From: Neobacillus rhizosphaerae
GTDB lineage: Bacteria > Bacillota > Bacilli > Bacillales > Cytobacillaceae
Direction of reading: 5' to 3'
NCBI RefSeq assembly: GCF_937468385.1
Contig: NZ_CALBWS010000004.1
Location: forward strand, 104,362-168,361
DNA: 64,000 nt
The notes under the pieces are model-generated. The model searched no databases and was not told the DNA's origin. It was given only the letters and a program-made list of their open reading frames with translations. Positions 25,871 through 34,976 of this stretch are shown piece after piece. The position numbers and the translations under genes were made by a program. Each line of letters opens with the position of its first letter. Position 1 is the first letter of the stretch.

Positions 25871-27103
25871 TTATCTCGAGACAAACACAGGTACATATTC
25901 ACCCTGTAAAACTCCTTCTTTTTCAGAAGTAATTTCAACAATACCATCACTTTTTACCAATGTTGTGATCAAACCTGATTTTCCGATAATCGGCTCGGCC
26001 CACCACTCGCTGTCTTTTTCAAACAAGTGAACGCGGATATAATCGGACCGCCCTGGTGAGGATGGAATATTTTTGGTCATCCGGGCAAAAATACGCTCCG
26101 GTTTATGCTCGGTTTTCTCACCCTTTAGCTTTCGTAAAATTCGCTGACCAAAAAGTTGAAAGATAATCATCGCTGAGGCTGGGTGTCCCGGCAGTCCAAT
26201 CACCGGTTTTCCATTTGCCAATGCCAGAATCGTTGGCTTACCAGGCTTGATAGAAATGCCATGAACAAACACACCTGGATCACCTAAGGATTGAATAACA
26301 TCCGTTGTATAGTCCTTCGCTCCTACTGAACTACCACCTGAAAGGATTAAACCATCGACTTGATCATAGAGTTCACGGGCTTTTTGCTTAAATTCGTCAA
26401 AGTCATCTTTTACAATTCCACCGTATACAACATCGACATTCCATTCATTCGCCAGTCCAGCAATCGTTAAATAGTTAATGTCGCGAATTTGTCCTGCTGA
26501 AAGGGTTTCAGTTTGATAGGGGACGATTTCATCGCCCGATGACAGGTAACCAACCTTCAATTTACGGAAGACGGACACATGGGTTATCCCTAAAGACGCA
26601 AGTGCACCTAATTCCTGGGGACGAAGCTTCGTTCCCTTATTGACAAGGATTTCGCCTTCTTTAATATCTTCCCCCGTGCGAATCACATTTTCAGCAGGAG
26701 CATTTTGCTTGTACGTATTTAGGAGGCCATCTACATCCTCACAGTGTTCAATCATGATGACTGAGTCGCTGCCTCTAGGAAGCATGCCGCCTGTTGGGAT
26801 GTAAACGGCCTTACCGTTACTGACGGACACAGTTGGAACCTCGCCCATTTTCACTTCCCCTACTAAGGTTAAAAAGCCGGGCATGGATTCCGAGGAACCA
26901 TACGTATCCTTTGCACGAACGGCATAGCCATCAACAGTAGAGCGATCAAAGCTTGGTACATTTTCCTTCGCAATCACCGGCTCAGCAAGAATATAGTGAA
27001 GGGCTTCTGCTAGCTCTCGCACCTCTGTCTGTTCGATTGCTGGTATGTTCTCCTCGATTAAGGAAAAGGTCTCTTCCACTGTTTTCACTTTGAAAAATTG
27101 CAT
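25871..27103 (-). CDS. moeA: Molybdopterin molybdenumtransferase MoeA
   Basis: 410 residues from the ATG at 27103 (GAGG 5 nt before). Inserts molybdate into adenylylated molybdopterin. Motifs: FDRSTVDGYAVRAKDT, GAVMIEHCE-type VIMIEHCEDVDG, LILSGGSSVGAKDYT, and PGKPTILALANGKPVIGLPGHPASAMI. Standard single-copy length, cytosolic. Between mobA (17 bases upstream) and the MoeA-PBP fusion. Confidence 0.96.
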   Translation of the reverse strand: MQFFKVKTVEETFSLIEENIPAIEQTEVRELAEALHYILAEPVIAKENVPSFDRSTVDGYAVRAKDTYGSSESMPGFLTLVGEVKMGEVPTVSVSNGKAVYIPTGGMLPRGSDSVIMIEHCEDVDGLLNTYKQNAPAENVIRTGEDIKEGEILVNKGTKLRPQELGALASLGITHVSVFRKLKVGYLSSGDEIVPYQTETLSAGQIRDINYLTIAGLANEWNVDVVYGGIVKDDFDEFKQKARELYDQVDGLILSGGSSVGAKDYTTDVIQSLGDPGVFVHGISIKPGKPTILALANGKPVIGLPGHPASAMIIFQLFGQRILRKLKGEKTEHKPERIFARMTKNIPSSPGRSDYIRVHLFEKDSEWWAEPIIGKSGLITTLVKSDGIVEITSEKEGVLQGEYVPVFVSR

Positions 27104-27120
27104 GGTCGCCTCATTCCCCC

Positions 27121-27720
27121 TTAAAATTCTGCTTCGGCCCACTTTTTGGCATCTTCATACTCATTCGGGTTATTCATATTAAAAAAAACACGTTCAAGAT
27201 CCATTTGGCTATAGGTCTGCAGGTCGCTTTCTGTCATGTAAAGAACATTTAAGCGGTCAAACAGATGTTTCATGCGCAATCTACCTTCTTCGATACTTCT
27301 GGCTGCTTCTCCTGCTATTTTCTTGTGATATACAGCAAATAACGGATGCTGTTTACCATTAATCACAGGAATAACGGCATCGTAATGGCCGCAAGACTCA
27401 ACCAGGGCCTCGGCAAGTTCCACAGAAACAAACGGCATATCACAGGCGACGATTAAATTCACATCGTAATCAGAGGCCATTAAACCGGCATGAACACCTG
27501 CGAGCGGTCCCATTCCCGGATAATGGTCCGTGGTCATTTTCATTCCTAAAAATTCATAGGTCTCAGGTTCATTGGTTACGAGAATTATATCATCAAAGAG
27601 CAGTTTAAGTGCATCCCGAGTTCGTTCGATATTGGTTTTCTCGTTTATTTTTAGAAACGCTTTATTCGTTCCCATTCTGCTCGATTTCCCGCCTGCTAAA
27701 ATAATTGCAGCAGCTTTCAT
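27121..27720 (-). CDS. mobA: Molybdenum cofactor guanylyltransferase MobA
   Basis: 199 residues from the ATG at 27720. Links GMP to molybdenum cofactor, forming the bis-MGD needed by formate dehydrogenase. The nucleotide-binding start AAIILAGGKSSRMGTNKAFL and the acidic NLIVACDMPFVS motif are intact. The Shine-Dalgarno is weak (TGGGG). The frame is open a further 29 codons, but that extension runs into a family-2 repeat and is not coding. Confidence 0.95.
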   Translation of the reverse strand: MKAAAIILAGGKSSRMGTNKAFLKINEKTNIERTRDALKLLFDDIILVTNEPETYEFLGMKMTTDHYPGMGPLAGVHAGLMASDYDVNLIVACDMPFVSVELAEALVESCGHYDAVIPVINGKQHPLFAVYHKKIAGEAARSIEEGRLRMKHLFDRLNVLYMTESDLQTYSQMDLERVFFNMNNPNEYEDAKKWAEAEF

Positions 27721-27771
27721 AATAAAACCCCATTCATGGAAAAGAACTAAAAATAAGTAGTATACAAACAT

Positions 27772-27880
27772 AATAAAGGCGGTGTGAGCAGAGCTTCGCC
27801 TATTCAAAGTTAAAATGGTATCTTTTCCGCTCAGCTTGGATATCTTGATGGGTTGTTGCGACGCTCCGCCCCTTTACCAC
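27772..27880 (-). repeat. Dispersed repeat family 2, copy c
   Basis: From AATAAAGGCGGTGTGAGCAG to GTTGCGACGCTCCGCCCCTT. It lies between mobA and fdhE, ending 13 bases before the fdhE stop codon. It interrupts an otherwise tightly packed gene block. Confidence 0.85.
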
Positions 27881-27892
27881 AAAAGCACTTTC

Positions 27893-28702
27893 TTAATTCG
27901 TTTGTTTTTTCTCCCCAACCACATTGTAGCTATTCTCCTGGGCAACAAAATCCAAGTGAATGGAGTTTAAATCGAGCAGGGCAGCGGATGGCTGGCTGAT
28001 ATATTGTCTTGTATCGATAATTTTAATATAGCCATTGCACTCATCGCAAACTTGAATTTGCGAGACCGAATCGCCTTCAATCGTTAAAAACTGAACAGTT
28101 TTATGATTTTCATTACCGCAATGCGAGCACTCCAGACGTTTTGCATGCCAGTGTGCCAGGCAGCGCGGGCAATGGATGACTTTTTTCCCTTCGTCTTCAA
28201 GGGCTGCTAATCGGACTGGCTCACCGCAAACAGGACAGCCAGCACCTGGTACCGCACGATGGATTTCATTTTGAACTTTTTCAGCCGTTAGTTGTAGGTA
28301 AGGGCGAAGAGCGGTTTCAGCGAGGAATTGCGGGATCCATTCTTCCAATCCATTTTCTTCTGCAAAGCTGGCAAAATAAAGATGGTTGAAGGCGAAGGCC
28401 TCTTCAATCCAATTGATAGCAATTTCCTCATTTAGCAGGCTGGCGATACCCGCAAGCTTTGGCTCAAGCTCAGGAATGCTTTTTATAATAAGCGCATTTA
28501 TTTCCTCTACCCACTGTAAGAATAGTGAAATTTCAAAGTCAATTGCCGTTAATGCGGCTACAGGCACCCCTGCCTCCATGGCAGCCTTATCAAGGTTTGG
28601 TCTAATGGTTTCCGGATCTAGCTGCAGCTTCCACTTTTCTTGGAGCTTGATGATTTCCTTTTGCAGTTCCTGGTATTCTTTTGAAACAACGGATTTTATC
28701 AT
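27893..28702 (-). CDS. fdhE: Formate dehydrogenase accessory protein FdhE
   Basis: 269 residues. FdhE is required for assembly of active respiratory formate dehydrogenases. Its rubredoxin-like C-terminal half has four CxxC motifs: CPVCGEP, CPRCLAHW, CSHCGNEN and CDECNGYIK, followed by KIIDTRQ. The N-terminal helical domain (EVALTAIDFEISLF-like) is present. Start ATG with GAGGTG upstream. Placed directly downstream of the fdn genes, 119 bases after fdnI. Confidence 0.93.
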   Translation of the reverse strand: MIKSVVSKEYQELQKEIIKLQEKWKLQLDPETIRPNLDKAAMEAGVPVAALTAIDFEISLFLQWVEEINALIIKSIPELEPKLAGIASLLNEEIAINWIEEAFAFNHLYFASFAEENGLEEWIPQFLAETALRPYLQLTAEKVQNEIHRAVPGAGCPVCGEPVRLAALEDEGKKVIHCPRCLAHWHAKRLECSHCGNENHKTVQFLTIEGDSVSQIQVCDECNGYIKIIDTRQYISQPSAALLDLNSIHLDFVAQENSYNVVGEKKQTN

Positions 28703-28753
28703 AATCGCTACACCTCTTTCGATTATTATAGCTAGCTTTCGCTTTTGTTTATA

Positions 28754-28785
28754 GAAATGGCTGTCCTGTTACAGACAGCCATTTC
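28754..28785 (-). terminator. Hairpin between fdnI and fdhE
   Basis: Twelve-base perfect stem GAAATGGCTGTC / GACAGCCATTTC with an 8-nt loop. The minus-strand tail (TTCTATAAAC) is only weakly T-rich, so it may be a partial terminator or an mRNA-processing hairpin inside the operon. Confidence 0.7.
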
Positions 28786-28821
28786 CCTTTAATTAACTTT
28801 TTTACGTGGAGCAACGGCTGT

Positions 28822-29532
28822 TTAAGCGCCTTTATTTTTCTTATGTTTTGGATCGTCTAGGTTAGGGAAATTGCCTTTTTTAACTTCTTCTTCATACCAT
28901 TCTGTGTAGTGATCTTTTGCCCACCAAGCAGGAACCTTACCTGTTACAACACCAGAATACCCTGGTCTTGAGTTTTTATGGACAACACTGAGATAAATGT
29001 GTCCGACAATAACGGCAATCGAAAGACCAAAGCCGACGTTATGAAGGAAGTATCCCCACTGGACAACAGCCCGAGGGAAATATTCATGGAACCACATTGG
29101 GATCCCAGAGCCAATAATTAAGATAGCGGTGAAAATTTGGATTAACGAGTTAATTTTTTCACCAGCGTTAAAGAATGTTTGTCTTACATGCTTGAAATTT
29201 AAACCAAAAAGCTCTTTCACGAATTCACTAAAGAACTGAATATCACGTTTTTTCCAAGTGATCAGCTCTTTCATCCATAGCTTAAAGCCTTTAAAGTCAA
29301 AGATGACCCAAATAAATGTCGGCGTACAAAACACGACGGCAAAGATGCGGTGCAGCAGCCGGGCATTCGCTGGACCACCAAGAACGGGATACAGCCAGTT
29401 AAAGAACTCTGTATACATCGGCAAAGCCGTAATATAAAGGGCAAAGAAAGATATAGCATTGACAGCATGAGCCCAGACAAATGCCTTAGAAAACCGTCTA
29501 ACTTTCACTTCCGATTTTTGTTGATTACTCAT
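28822..29532 (-). CDS. fdnI: Formate dehydrogenase cytochrome b subunit
   Basis: 236 residues from the ATG at 29532 (GGAGGTGG upstream), which overlaps the end of fdnH by 8 bases. Integral membrane diheme cytochrome b of the FdnI/FdoI type, passing electrons from the iron-sulfur subunit to quinone. Four hydrophobic helices with His candidates in WAHAVNAISF, LLHRIFAVVF, FHEYF and the last helix HNVGFGLSIAVIVGHIYLS. Confidence 0.93.
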   Translation of the reverse strand: MSNQQKSEVKVRRFSKAFVWAHAVNAISFFALYITALPMYTEFFNWLYPVLGGPANARLLHRIFAVVFCTPTFIWVIFDFKGFKLWMKELITWKKRDIQFFSEFVKELFGLNFKHVRQTFFNAGEKINSLIQIFTAILIIGSGIPMWFHEYFPRAVVQWGYFLHNVGFGLSIAVIVGHIYLSVVHKNSRPGYSGVVTGKVPAWWAKDHYTEWYEEEVKKGNFPNLDDPKHKKNKGA

Positions 29533-30352
29533 GGTTGCCACCTCCATCTTCATCATGGCCATTGGCTTTTTTACTGAAAATCTTGTTGGCAACAAAGGCA
29601 CCTACTACGGCCATTGTCGTTGCACCAATCATGGCTTTCCCAATTGGCTGTGCATAGTCCTTCCATAAAACAGCAGATGTCGGAACTTTAGGATTATCAG
29701 GCAAACCGTATACGGAAGGTTTTTCTGCCAAGACATAAACAGAATGAGTACCGCCGACGCCTTGAGGGTTATAAACCATCGCATTTGGATAACGGTCCTT
29801 AATTTCCTTGACGCGTTGTTCTGCTTTTTGAATCATGGCGTCTTTATCGCCAAACTCCATTGCACCCGTATGGCAGGTCGTTACGCAGGCAGGCTGTAAG
29901 CCCTCATCGATTCGATCTGTACACATGGTGCACTTATGAGCCTTTCTGTATTCCTTACCATTTTTATCTTTATATTCCTTCAAGGAAATAACTTCAAATG
30001 GACAGTTTTGCGTACAATAACCACAGCCTACACAGGTGTCTTGATCAATCACAACCGTGCCATATTTTGTGTAGCTGATGGCATTCTCAGGACAAACCTT
30101 TTCACAGGCGGCATCGGTACAATGGAAGCAAGAAGAATGACGGAAAAGATACTCTAGATTACCTTTTCCATTCTCATGCTCGATGTATTGCAAGACATTC
30201 CATGTATCCGCTGTTGTTTTCGCATGCGATTGAGCACTGCCAAGAAACTCCGTTGGCTCTGCCGGTAGGTCATTCCAGTTTTTGCAAGCAACCATACAGG
30301 CACGGCAGCCGTCACACTTCGTTACATCAACATATTTCACATATTTCGTCAT
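29525..30352 (-). CDS. fdnH: Formate dehydrogenase iron-sulfur subunit
   Basis: 275 residues. Four 4Fe-4S binding motifs: CDGCRACMVACKNW, CFHCTDAACEKVCPENAI, CVGCGYCTQNCPFEVI and CTMCTDRIDEGLQPACVTTCHTGAM. A single C-terminal membrane helix (IGATTMAVVGAFVANKIF) anchors it, as in E. coli FdnH. Its ATG shares one base with the fdnG stop (TAATG), so translation is coupled. Confidence 0.96.
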   Translation of the reverse strand: MTKYVKYVDVTKCDGCRACMVACKNWNDLPAEPTEFLGSAQSHAKTTADTWNVLQYIEHENGKGNLEYLFRHSSCFHCTDAACEKVCPENAISYTKYGTVVIDQDTCVGCGYCTQNCPFEVISLKEYKDKNGKEYRKAHKCTMCTDRIDEGLQPACVTTCHTGAMEFGDKDAMIQKAEQRVKEIKDRYPNAMVYNPQGVGGTHSVYVLAEKPSVYGLPDNPKVPTSAVLWKDYAQPIGKAMIGATTMAVVGAFVANKIFSKKANGHDEDGGGNHE

Positions 30353-33339
30353 TAGTCAGCCCTCCTAACGTTACAGAGGAATGCTTTATATTCAGGAATC
30401 ATTGTATTAGCATCCCCAATATGCGGAGTCAGGCGGTTGGCTGTATCTCCGGTAGCGAATCCTTTAAAGCCGAAATGCCATGGCATTCCGATTTGATGTA
30501 CTTTTTTACCTCTCACGGTAAAAGGCTTATAGCGTTTCGTTACCATTGCATAGGCTTTGATTTCGCCACGCGCTGAGCTAACAATGACTTTGTCTTTGTT
30601 CTTAATGCCTATTTCTTTTGCCAGCTCTTCACTCATTTCAATAAACATATGGCCGGCAAGTTCTGAGAGCCACTCTTGGTTCCGTGTCATCGTGCCGGAT
30701 TGCCAGTGTTCGCTTACGCGGTAGGTTGTCGCTACAATTGGATAGTCCACCTTGAAACCGCGTTTATTGAAGTTTTCTTCAAAAATCACAGTTGCTGGGT
30801 TCATTTCCTGTGCTGAAAACGCATTTGGAATTGGACTTTCATATGGCTCATAGTGTTCTGGGAACGGACCATCATTTAAGGTTGGTGCAAATAATAATGC
30901 TACACCATCTTTATTCATCATAAAGGCACCTGTACCACCTGGTTCTGTTGGTGCTGTTACCGCTTTAAAGTCCGGAACGTCCTTGCCGACCCATTTCTTC
31001 TGAGCTGCATCCCACCAGATAACCGCCTTTTCCTTACTCCATGGTTGTCCGCTTGCATCAGCTGAGGCACGGTTGTAGAGAATCCGGCGGTTCATTGGCC
31101 ATGCATATGACCAGTTCAAATAGTGTTCGCCGCCCGTATCCTTGTTATCGCGGTTCTTGGATTTGTTCTTTCCTTCTTCAGGATAGAAGCCGGAATAAAT
31201 CCAGTTACCACATGAAGTTGTGCCATCGTCTAATAAGGCACCAAAATTCGCAATCAATTTACCAGTTTTTAGATCATAGCCATTGATTTCTTTCGCTACT
31301 AGATCTATATCTGGTTCTTCACCGTTTCCGTAGTTCCAATCAAGAGCTAAGAACGGTTTGTCTGCTGATTTTGGACTGTTGGCATATAGCTTTTTAAGTT
31401 TTAAGGCAAATTCATGGATGATATCTAGGTCTGGTCGTGCTTCGCCTCTTGAATCAATTGCCTTCCAGCGGTATTGCATCCAGCGTGAGCTGTTGGAAAT
31501 ACTGCCTTCTTTTTCAAATGAAGAACTCGCTGGAAGCAGGAATACTTCTGTATTGATTTTTGATGGGTCACTGCCCGCTTCTTTTTGCCAGAAAGCGGAG
31601 GTTTCTGTTTCCCAAAGGTCAATCGCTACCATCCACTTCAAGTTGCCAAGTGCTTCTTTTTCTTTACCAGCATTCGGTCCGCCGACAATTGGGTTGGTTC
31701 CAAATAGGAAGGCACCGTCAAGCTCGCCCTTGGACATGGCATTAAATAAGTTCATGTGTGAGTAGTTTTTATTTCCCTTTGGTAAAAATTGATAGCCGAA
31801 TTCATTATCCTTCGTAGCATTCGCGCCGTACCATGATTTCAGTAAGCTGACAACAAATTTTGGCTTATTGCTCCAATAGCCTGTTTTTGGTGTTTCTTTC
31901 TCCAAGTAGCCTTTCAATGTGGCATGCTCTGGAACTGATGCTTTTGGTGCACCTAGATAGCCTGTTAGGTTATCAAATAATAAACCAAAGTCTGTTGAGC
32001 CTTGAACATTGGATTCGCCGCGCATCGCGTTGATTCCGCCGCCAGGTAAGCCGATGTTTCCTAACAGAAGCTGTAAGATAGCATAGATGCGAACGTTCTG
32101 TGAGCCGACGGTATGCTGAGTGGTTCCCATCGCATACAAGATGGTTCCTGCTTTTCCGACCTTACCGGTTTCACAGAAGGTTTTACAAACCTTTAAGTAG
32201 TCTTCTTCTGGTGTTCCTGTTACAGTTGTTACTGTTTTTACATCATAACGGGAATAATGTTTTTTCATTAGTTGGAATACAGAACGCGGGTGCTCTAAGG
32301 TTTCATCCTTCACCGGCTTGCCATCTTCTGTAGTTTCAATTCCCCATTTTGTTTTATCGTACGCTCTTTTTGCCTCGTCATAGCCTGAGAATAAGCCATC
32401 CTTAAAGTCATAGCCTTCTTTGACGATAAAGGCAGCGTTTGTATATTTAGCAACATACTCTTTATGGATGAGATTGTTTTCAATCGCATAATTAATCATC
32501 CCGCCGACAAACGGAATATCCGTACCGGAGCGGAGTGCAGCGTAAACGTCAGCCTGTGACGATGTTCTAGTAAAACGCGGGTCAACAGAAACAATTTTAC
32601 CGCCGTTTTCCTTTGCTTTTGTTAACCATCTAAAGCTAATTGGATGGTTTTCAGCAGGGTTTGCGCCTATGATTAACGCACAATCAGTATGCTGCAGATC
32701 ATTCCAATGGTTAGTCATTGCTCCACGACCAAATGTAGGTGCCAGACCGGCAACCGTAGAACTATGTCATATTCGTGCCTGGTGTTCTAAATAAGTAATA
32801 CCAAGCCCTCTCATTAGTTTCGAGAGCAAATAGGTTTCTTCGTTATCAAGTGCCGCCCCGCCAAGGCTGGCAATCTTTTCGGTTTTATTAACGGTAACTC
32901 CGTTTTCTACTTCGACGAACGAGTTGTCGCGTGTTTCTTTTGTTCGTTTGGCAATGGTATCAAGCATCCATTCCCAATCTTTTTCTTCCCATTTATTACT
33001 TCCTGGTGCACGGTAAAGCGGTTTTGTTAAGCGTTTTTCAGAAGTATATAACTGTCTTAATGTTGTTCCTTTGCTGCATAGCTTGCCTTCGTTAATTGGG
33101 CTATCCGGATCCCCTTCCGTATAAACCACAGTATTGTTTTTGGTGTGAACGAGGATTCCGCATCCGACACCACAGTAGCAGCAAATGGTTGGTGTTACAG
33201 TAGCTTTGGCAATTTTGAATTCTTTTGTTTTCGCATAGGCTTTTTTCTCATTAAAACCCAGTTCGACCACAGCTAGTGTTGCTGCTGTTGCTCCTGATAG
33301 CTTTAAAAATTGCCGGCGATTTAAGTTCATTTCAACCAT
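30352..33339 (-). CDS. fdnG: Formate dehydrogenase catalytic subunit, selenocysteine-containing
   Basis: One reading frame of 996 codons with an in-frame TGA at 32767-32769, read as selenocysteine. Start ATG 33339 has AAGGAGA 6 nt upstream. A twin-arginine signal (NRRQFLKLSGATAATL) and the 4Fe-4S motif CCYCGVGCGILVH near the N-terminus are present. At the TGA the protein reads EHQARI-Sec-HSSTVAGLAPTFGRGAMTNHW, matching E. coli FdnG NQARV-Sec-HGPTVASLAPTFGRGAMTNHW at the active site. The molybdopterin domains downstream run collinear with FdnG to the end (DANTMIPEYKAFLCNV). It is not a pseudogene: both halves are conserved and a canonical SECIS follows the UGA. Oxidises formate on the outer face of the membrane with FdnH and FdnI. 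Confidence 0.96.
32738..32755 (-). promoter_or_regulatory. Bacterial SECIS element
   Basis: On the mRNA, GGUUGCCGGUCUGGCACC folds as GG-(bulged U)-UGCC / GGCA-CC with loop GGUCU. Counting U of the UGA as 1, the bulged U is base 17 and the loop G and U are bases 23 and 24. These are exactly the positions that SelB recognises in E. coli fdhF. Confidence 0.93.
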
Positions 33340-33421
33340 CACTATTCTCCTTCCCAAAAATATTGATTAGAACATCCCTTTTTCTCTCTAAAAATAATTC
33401 CTTACTTTTAAACTCCCCCTT

Positions 33422-34183
33422 TCAATGCATCTCTGCAGCTAGCTCGATATTTACATCATTTTCAACCCTGCCTGTTGAGGTATAAATCGTGGCCATTTTC
33501 CCTCTTAAATAGCCAATTACCTCGATATTTAGGTATTTTGCGAGCTGTACTGCCTGTTTGGTGGCTGCTGTACGTGAACCGATAATTGGAAAGCCAAATT
33601 TGGCAGCTTTTGAGAGCATTTCATATGAAACCCGTCCAGTTGTGAGTAAAATTAACCGTTCAGGCTGTAAACAATTTCTAATTGCGTGACCAATAATCTT
33701 GTCGACGGCATTGTGACGGCCAATATCTTCGCGAATCGTCATATTGCCCGTTTCATCCACAATACAGGCTCCATGCATCCCGCCTGTCTCTAAATAAAGT
33801 GAGGAATTTTGAGCAAATTCACTTCGCTTTTTTAAGAGATAACTTAATGGATAGGAATTGCTTGACGCCACTTTGTCAAAATTCTTCACATCTGTCATCG
33901 AGAAGAAGGTGACTCCTCTGCCGCAACCTGCCGTGTAATGCTTCTTTTTCGAAAAAACTTGGTCTTCATCAAAATGTGTGCGGAGTGCAACGTTGATGGT
34001 GCCCATTTCTTCGTTGATGATGACGGATTCTATATCGCTTGCTTCCTGAATAAATCCTTCAGAAAACAAATAGCCATATGCCCAATCATCGAGGTCGTAT
34101 TTTGTCAGTTGAAAAACAGCCATTTCATAACCGTTTATAATCAAGGAAATTGGATATTCATCCGGACAACCTTTGCGGTTCAT
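33422..34183 (-). CDS. fdhD: Formate dehydrogenase sulfurtransferase FdhD
   Basis: 253 residues. Carries sulfur from a cysteine desulfurase to the molybdenum cofactor of formate dehydrogenase. Motifs: EYPISLIINGYE, DDWAYGYLFSEGFI, the mobile-loop TAGCGRGVTFFSM with Cys87, REDIGRHNAVDKIIG, and LLTTGRVSYEMLSKA. Only one loop cysteine is present (CGRG instead of the E. coli CxxC), as in many Firmicutes. AGGGAGG precedes the ATG. Leads the fdn gene set, with an Fnr-type promoter upstream. Confidence 0.95.
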   Translation of the reverse strand: MNRKGCPDEYPISLIINGYEMAVFQLTKYDLDDWAYGYLFSEGFIQEASDIESVIINEEMGTINVALRTHFDEDQVFSKKKHYTAGCGRGVTFFSMTDVKNFDKVASSNSYPLSYLLKKRSEFAQNSSLYLETGGMHGACIVDETGNMTIREDIGRHNAVDKIIGHAIRNCLQPERLILLTTGRVSYEMLSKAAKFGFPIIGSRTAATKQAVQLAKYLNIEVIGYLRGKMATIYTSTGRVENDVNIELAAEMH

Positions 34184-34221
34184 GGTTTTCCCTCCCTAAG
34201 GAAATTTTTCCTTATTTAATC

Positions 34222-34264
34222 ATTGTAAAAACAGTACCAATTGCACTCAGCGACATTTGTCACT
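34222..34264 (-). promoter_or_regulatory. Fnr-type class II promoter of fdhD-fdnGHI
   Basis: On the minus strand AGTGACAAATGTCGCT (34249-34264) matches the Fnr pattern TGTGA-N6-TCACT at 8 of 10 fixed positions. Exactly 29 nt separate its centre from TACAAT (34222-34227), the spacing expected for a box centred at -41.5. The nos promoter has the same spacing. Confidence 0.65.
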
Positions 34265-34579
34265 TTGTCGAAAATTGTAACCTAAATATAGAAGATCTTT
34301 TGGCGTTACTTTTTACTTACTAACAAACTCAATATGATAAATAACAAGACTTCAATCATTCTTTTTCATATTTGTGTCATATTTTCAACATTTTTGTGAA
34401 CTCGCAAGTTAACCACTATGTTAATATTATTTAGATGTCAATCGAAAGCGATTTCATGCCGTATCTCGCTTCCTTTTATAACCATCGTACTGCTCCCTGC
34501 ACTTTCCGAAAGTAACATTTATCACTCTATGCGTGTGTAAATAGTATAAATGAGCTATTTGTCATTTTTCCGTCAAAAT
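34265..34579. other. Gene-free spacer upstream of fdhD
   Basis: AT-rich, no convincing reading frame or RNA. It contains only scattered half-site motifs (TTGTGAAC near 34395) and a cre-like palindrome at 34442 that I could not tie to a promoter. Confidence 0.4.
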
Positions 34580-34856
34580 AAGAAAAGCGCAAGCTTCCTT
34601 TGCGCGGCGTATGGACTGGAGCACTTTGACTGAGATAAATGTAAACTCGCCGACTGGCAAGCCGTTAGGCGAAGACAGAGGCGTAGTTGAATTTATGCGT
34701 TCAGAATTTAGGAAATAAATTCTGATTAGCTAAAGGAAACACGGAGAGCGATAGCGATCCGATGTTGACTTATCGTAGGGAAAAGGGCGAAGTACACTAG
34801 CCGCTGGGCGCTGGAGCTGGACAATTCTCAAAGTCGAAAATTTTATACTTTCTTAT
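34580..34856 (+). repeat. Dispersed repeat family 1, copy C (long form)
   Basis: Same ends as the copy at 843 and the same 95-bp insert (34637-34731) as the copy at 8121, in the same place between GAGAT and AAAGGAAACAC. The outer part is almost identical to copy A, whereas the insert is almost identical to that of copy B. Confidence 0.9.
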
Positions 34857-34858
34857 CT

Positions 34859-34893
34859 TAAAAAAAACCAACCCGTAAAAAACAAAGGTTGGT
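34859..34893 (-). terminator. Terminator of the purine permease gene
   Basis: Stem ACCAACC / GGTTGGT with a 13-nt loop and a long T-run on the minus strand, about 85 bases after the permease stop. Confidence 0.82.
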
Positions 34894-34955
34894 CGTTCAT
34901 TCACCTAGGGAATAGTTTCACAGCGTCCGCCTACAGAGGACAAATGTCCACCGAT

Positions 34956-34968
34956 GGTGCCTGACACC
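34956..34968. repeat. GGTGTCAGGCACC 13-mer (inverted)
   Basis: GGTGCCTGACACC, the reverse complement of the 13-mer found at 10130, 13014 and 47597, lies 9 bases from the permease stop. Confidence 0.8.
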
Positions 34969-34976
34969 ATTAACCA

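Noticed and set aside
32719..32766. A frameshift or nonsense mutation splitting formate dehydrogenase into two genes
   Set aside because: The frame is unchanged across the TGA, the residues on both sides match FdnG, and a canonical SECIS follows, so selenocysteine decoding explains it.
34442..34456. A cre-like palindrome (TCGAAAGCGATTTCA)
   Set aside because: It is about 200 bases from either neighbouring promoter and one key base deviates; no supporting context.
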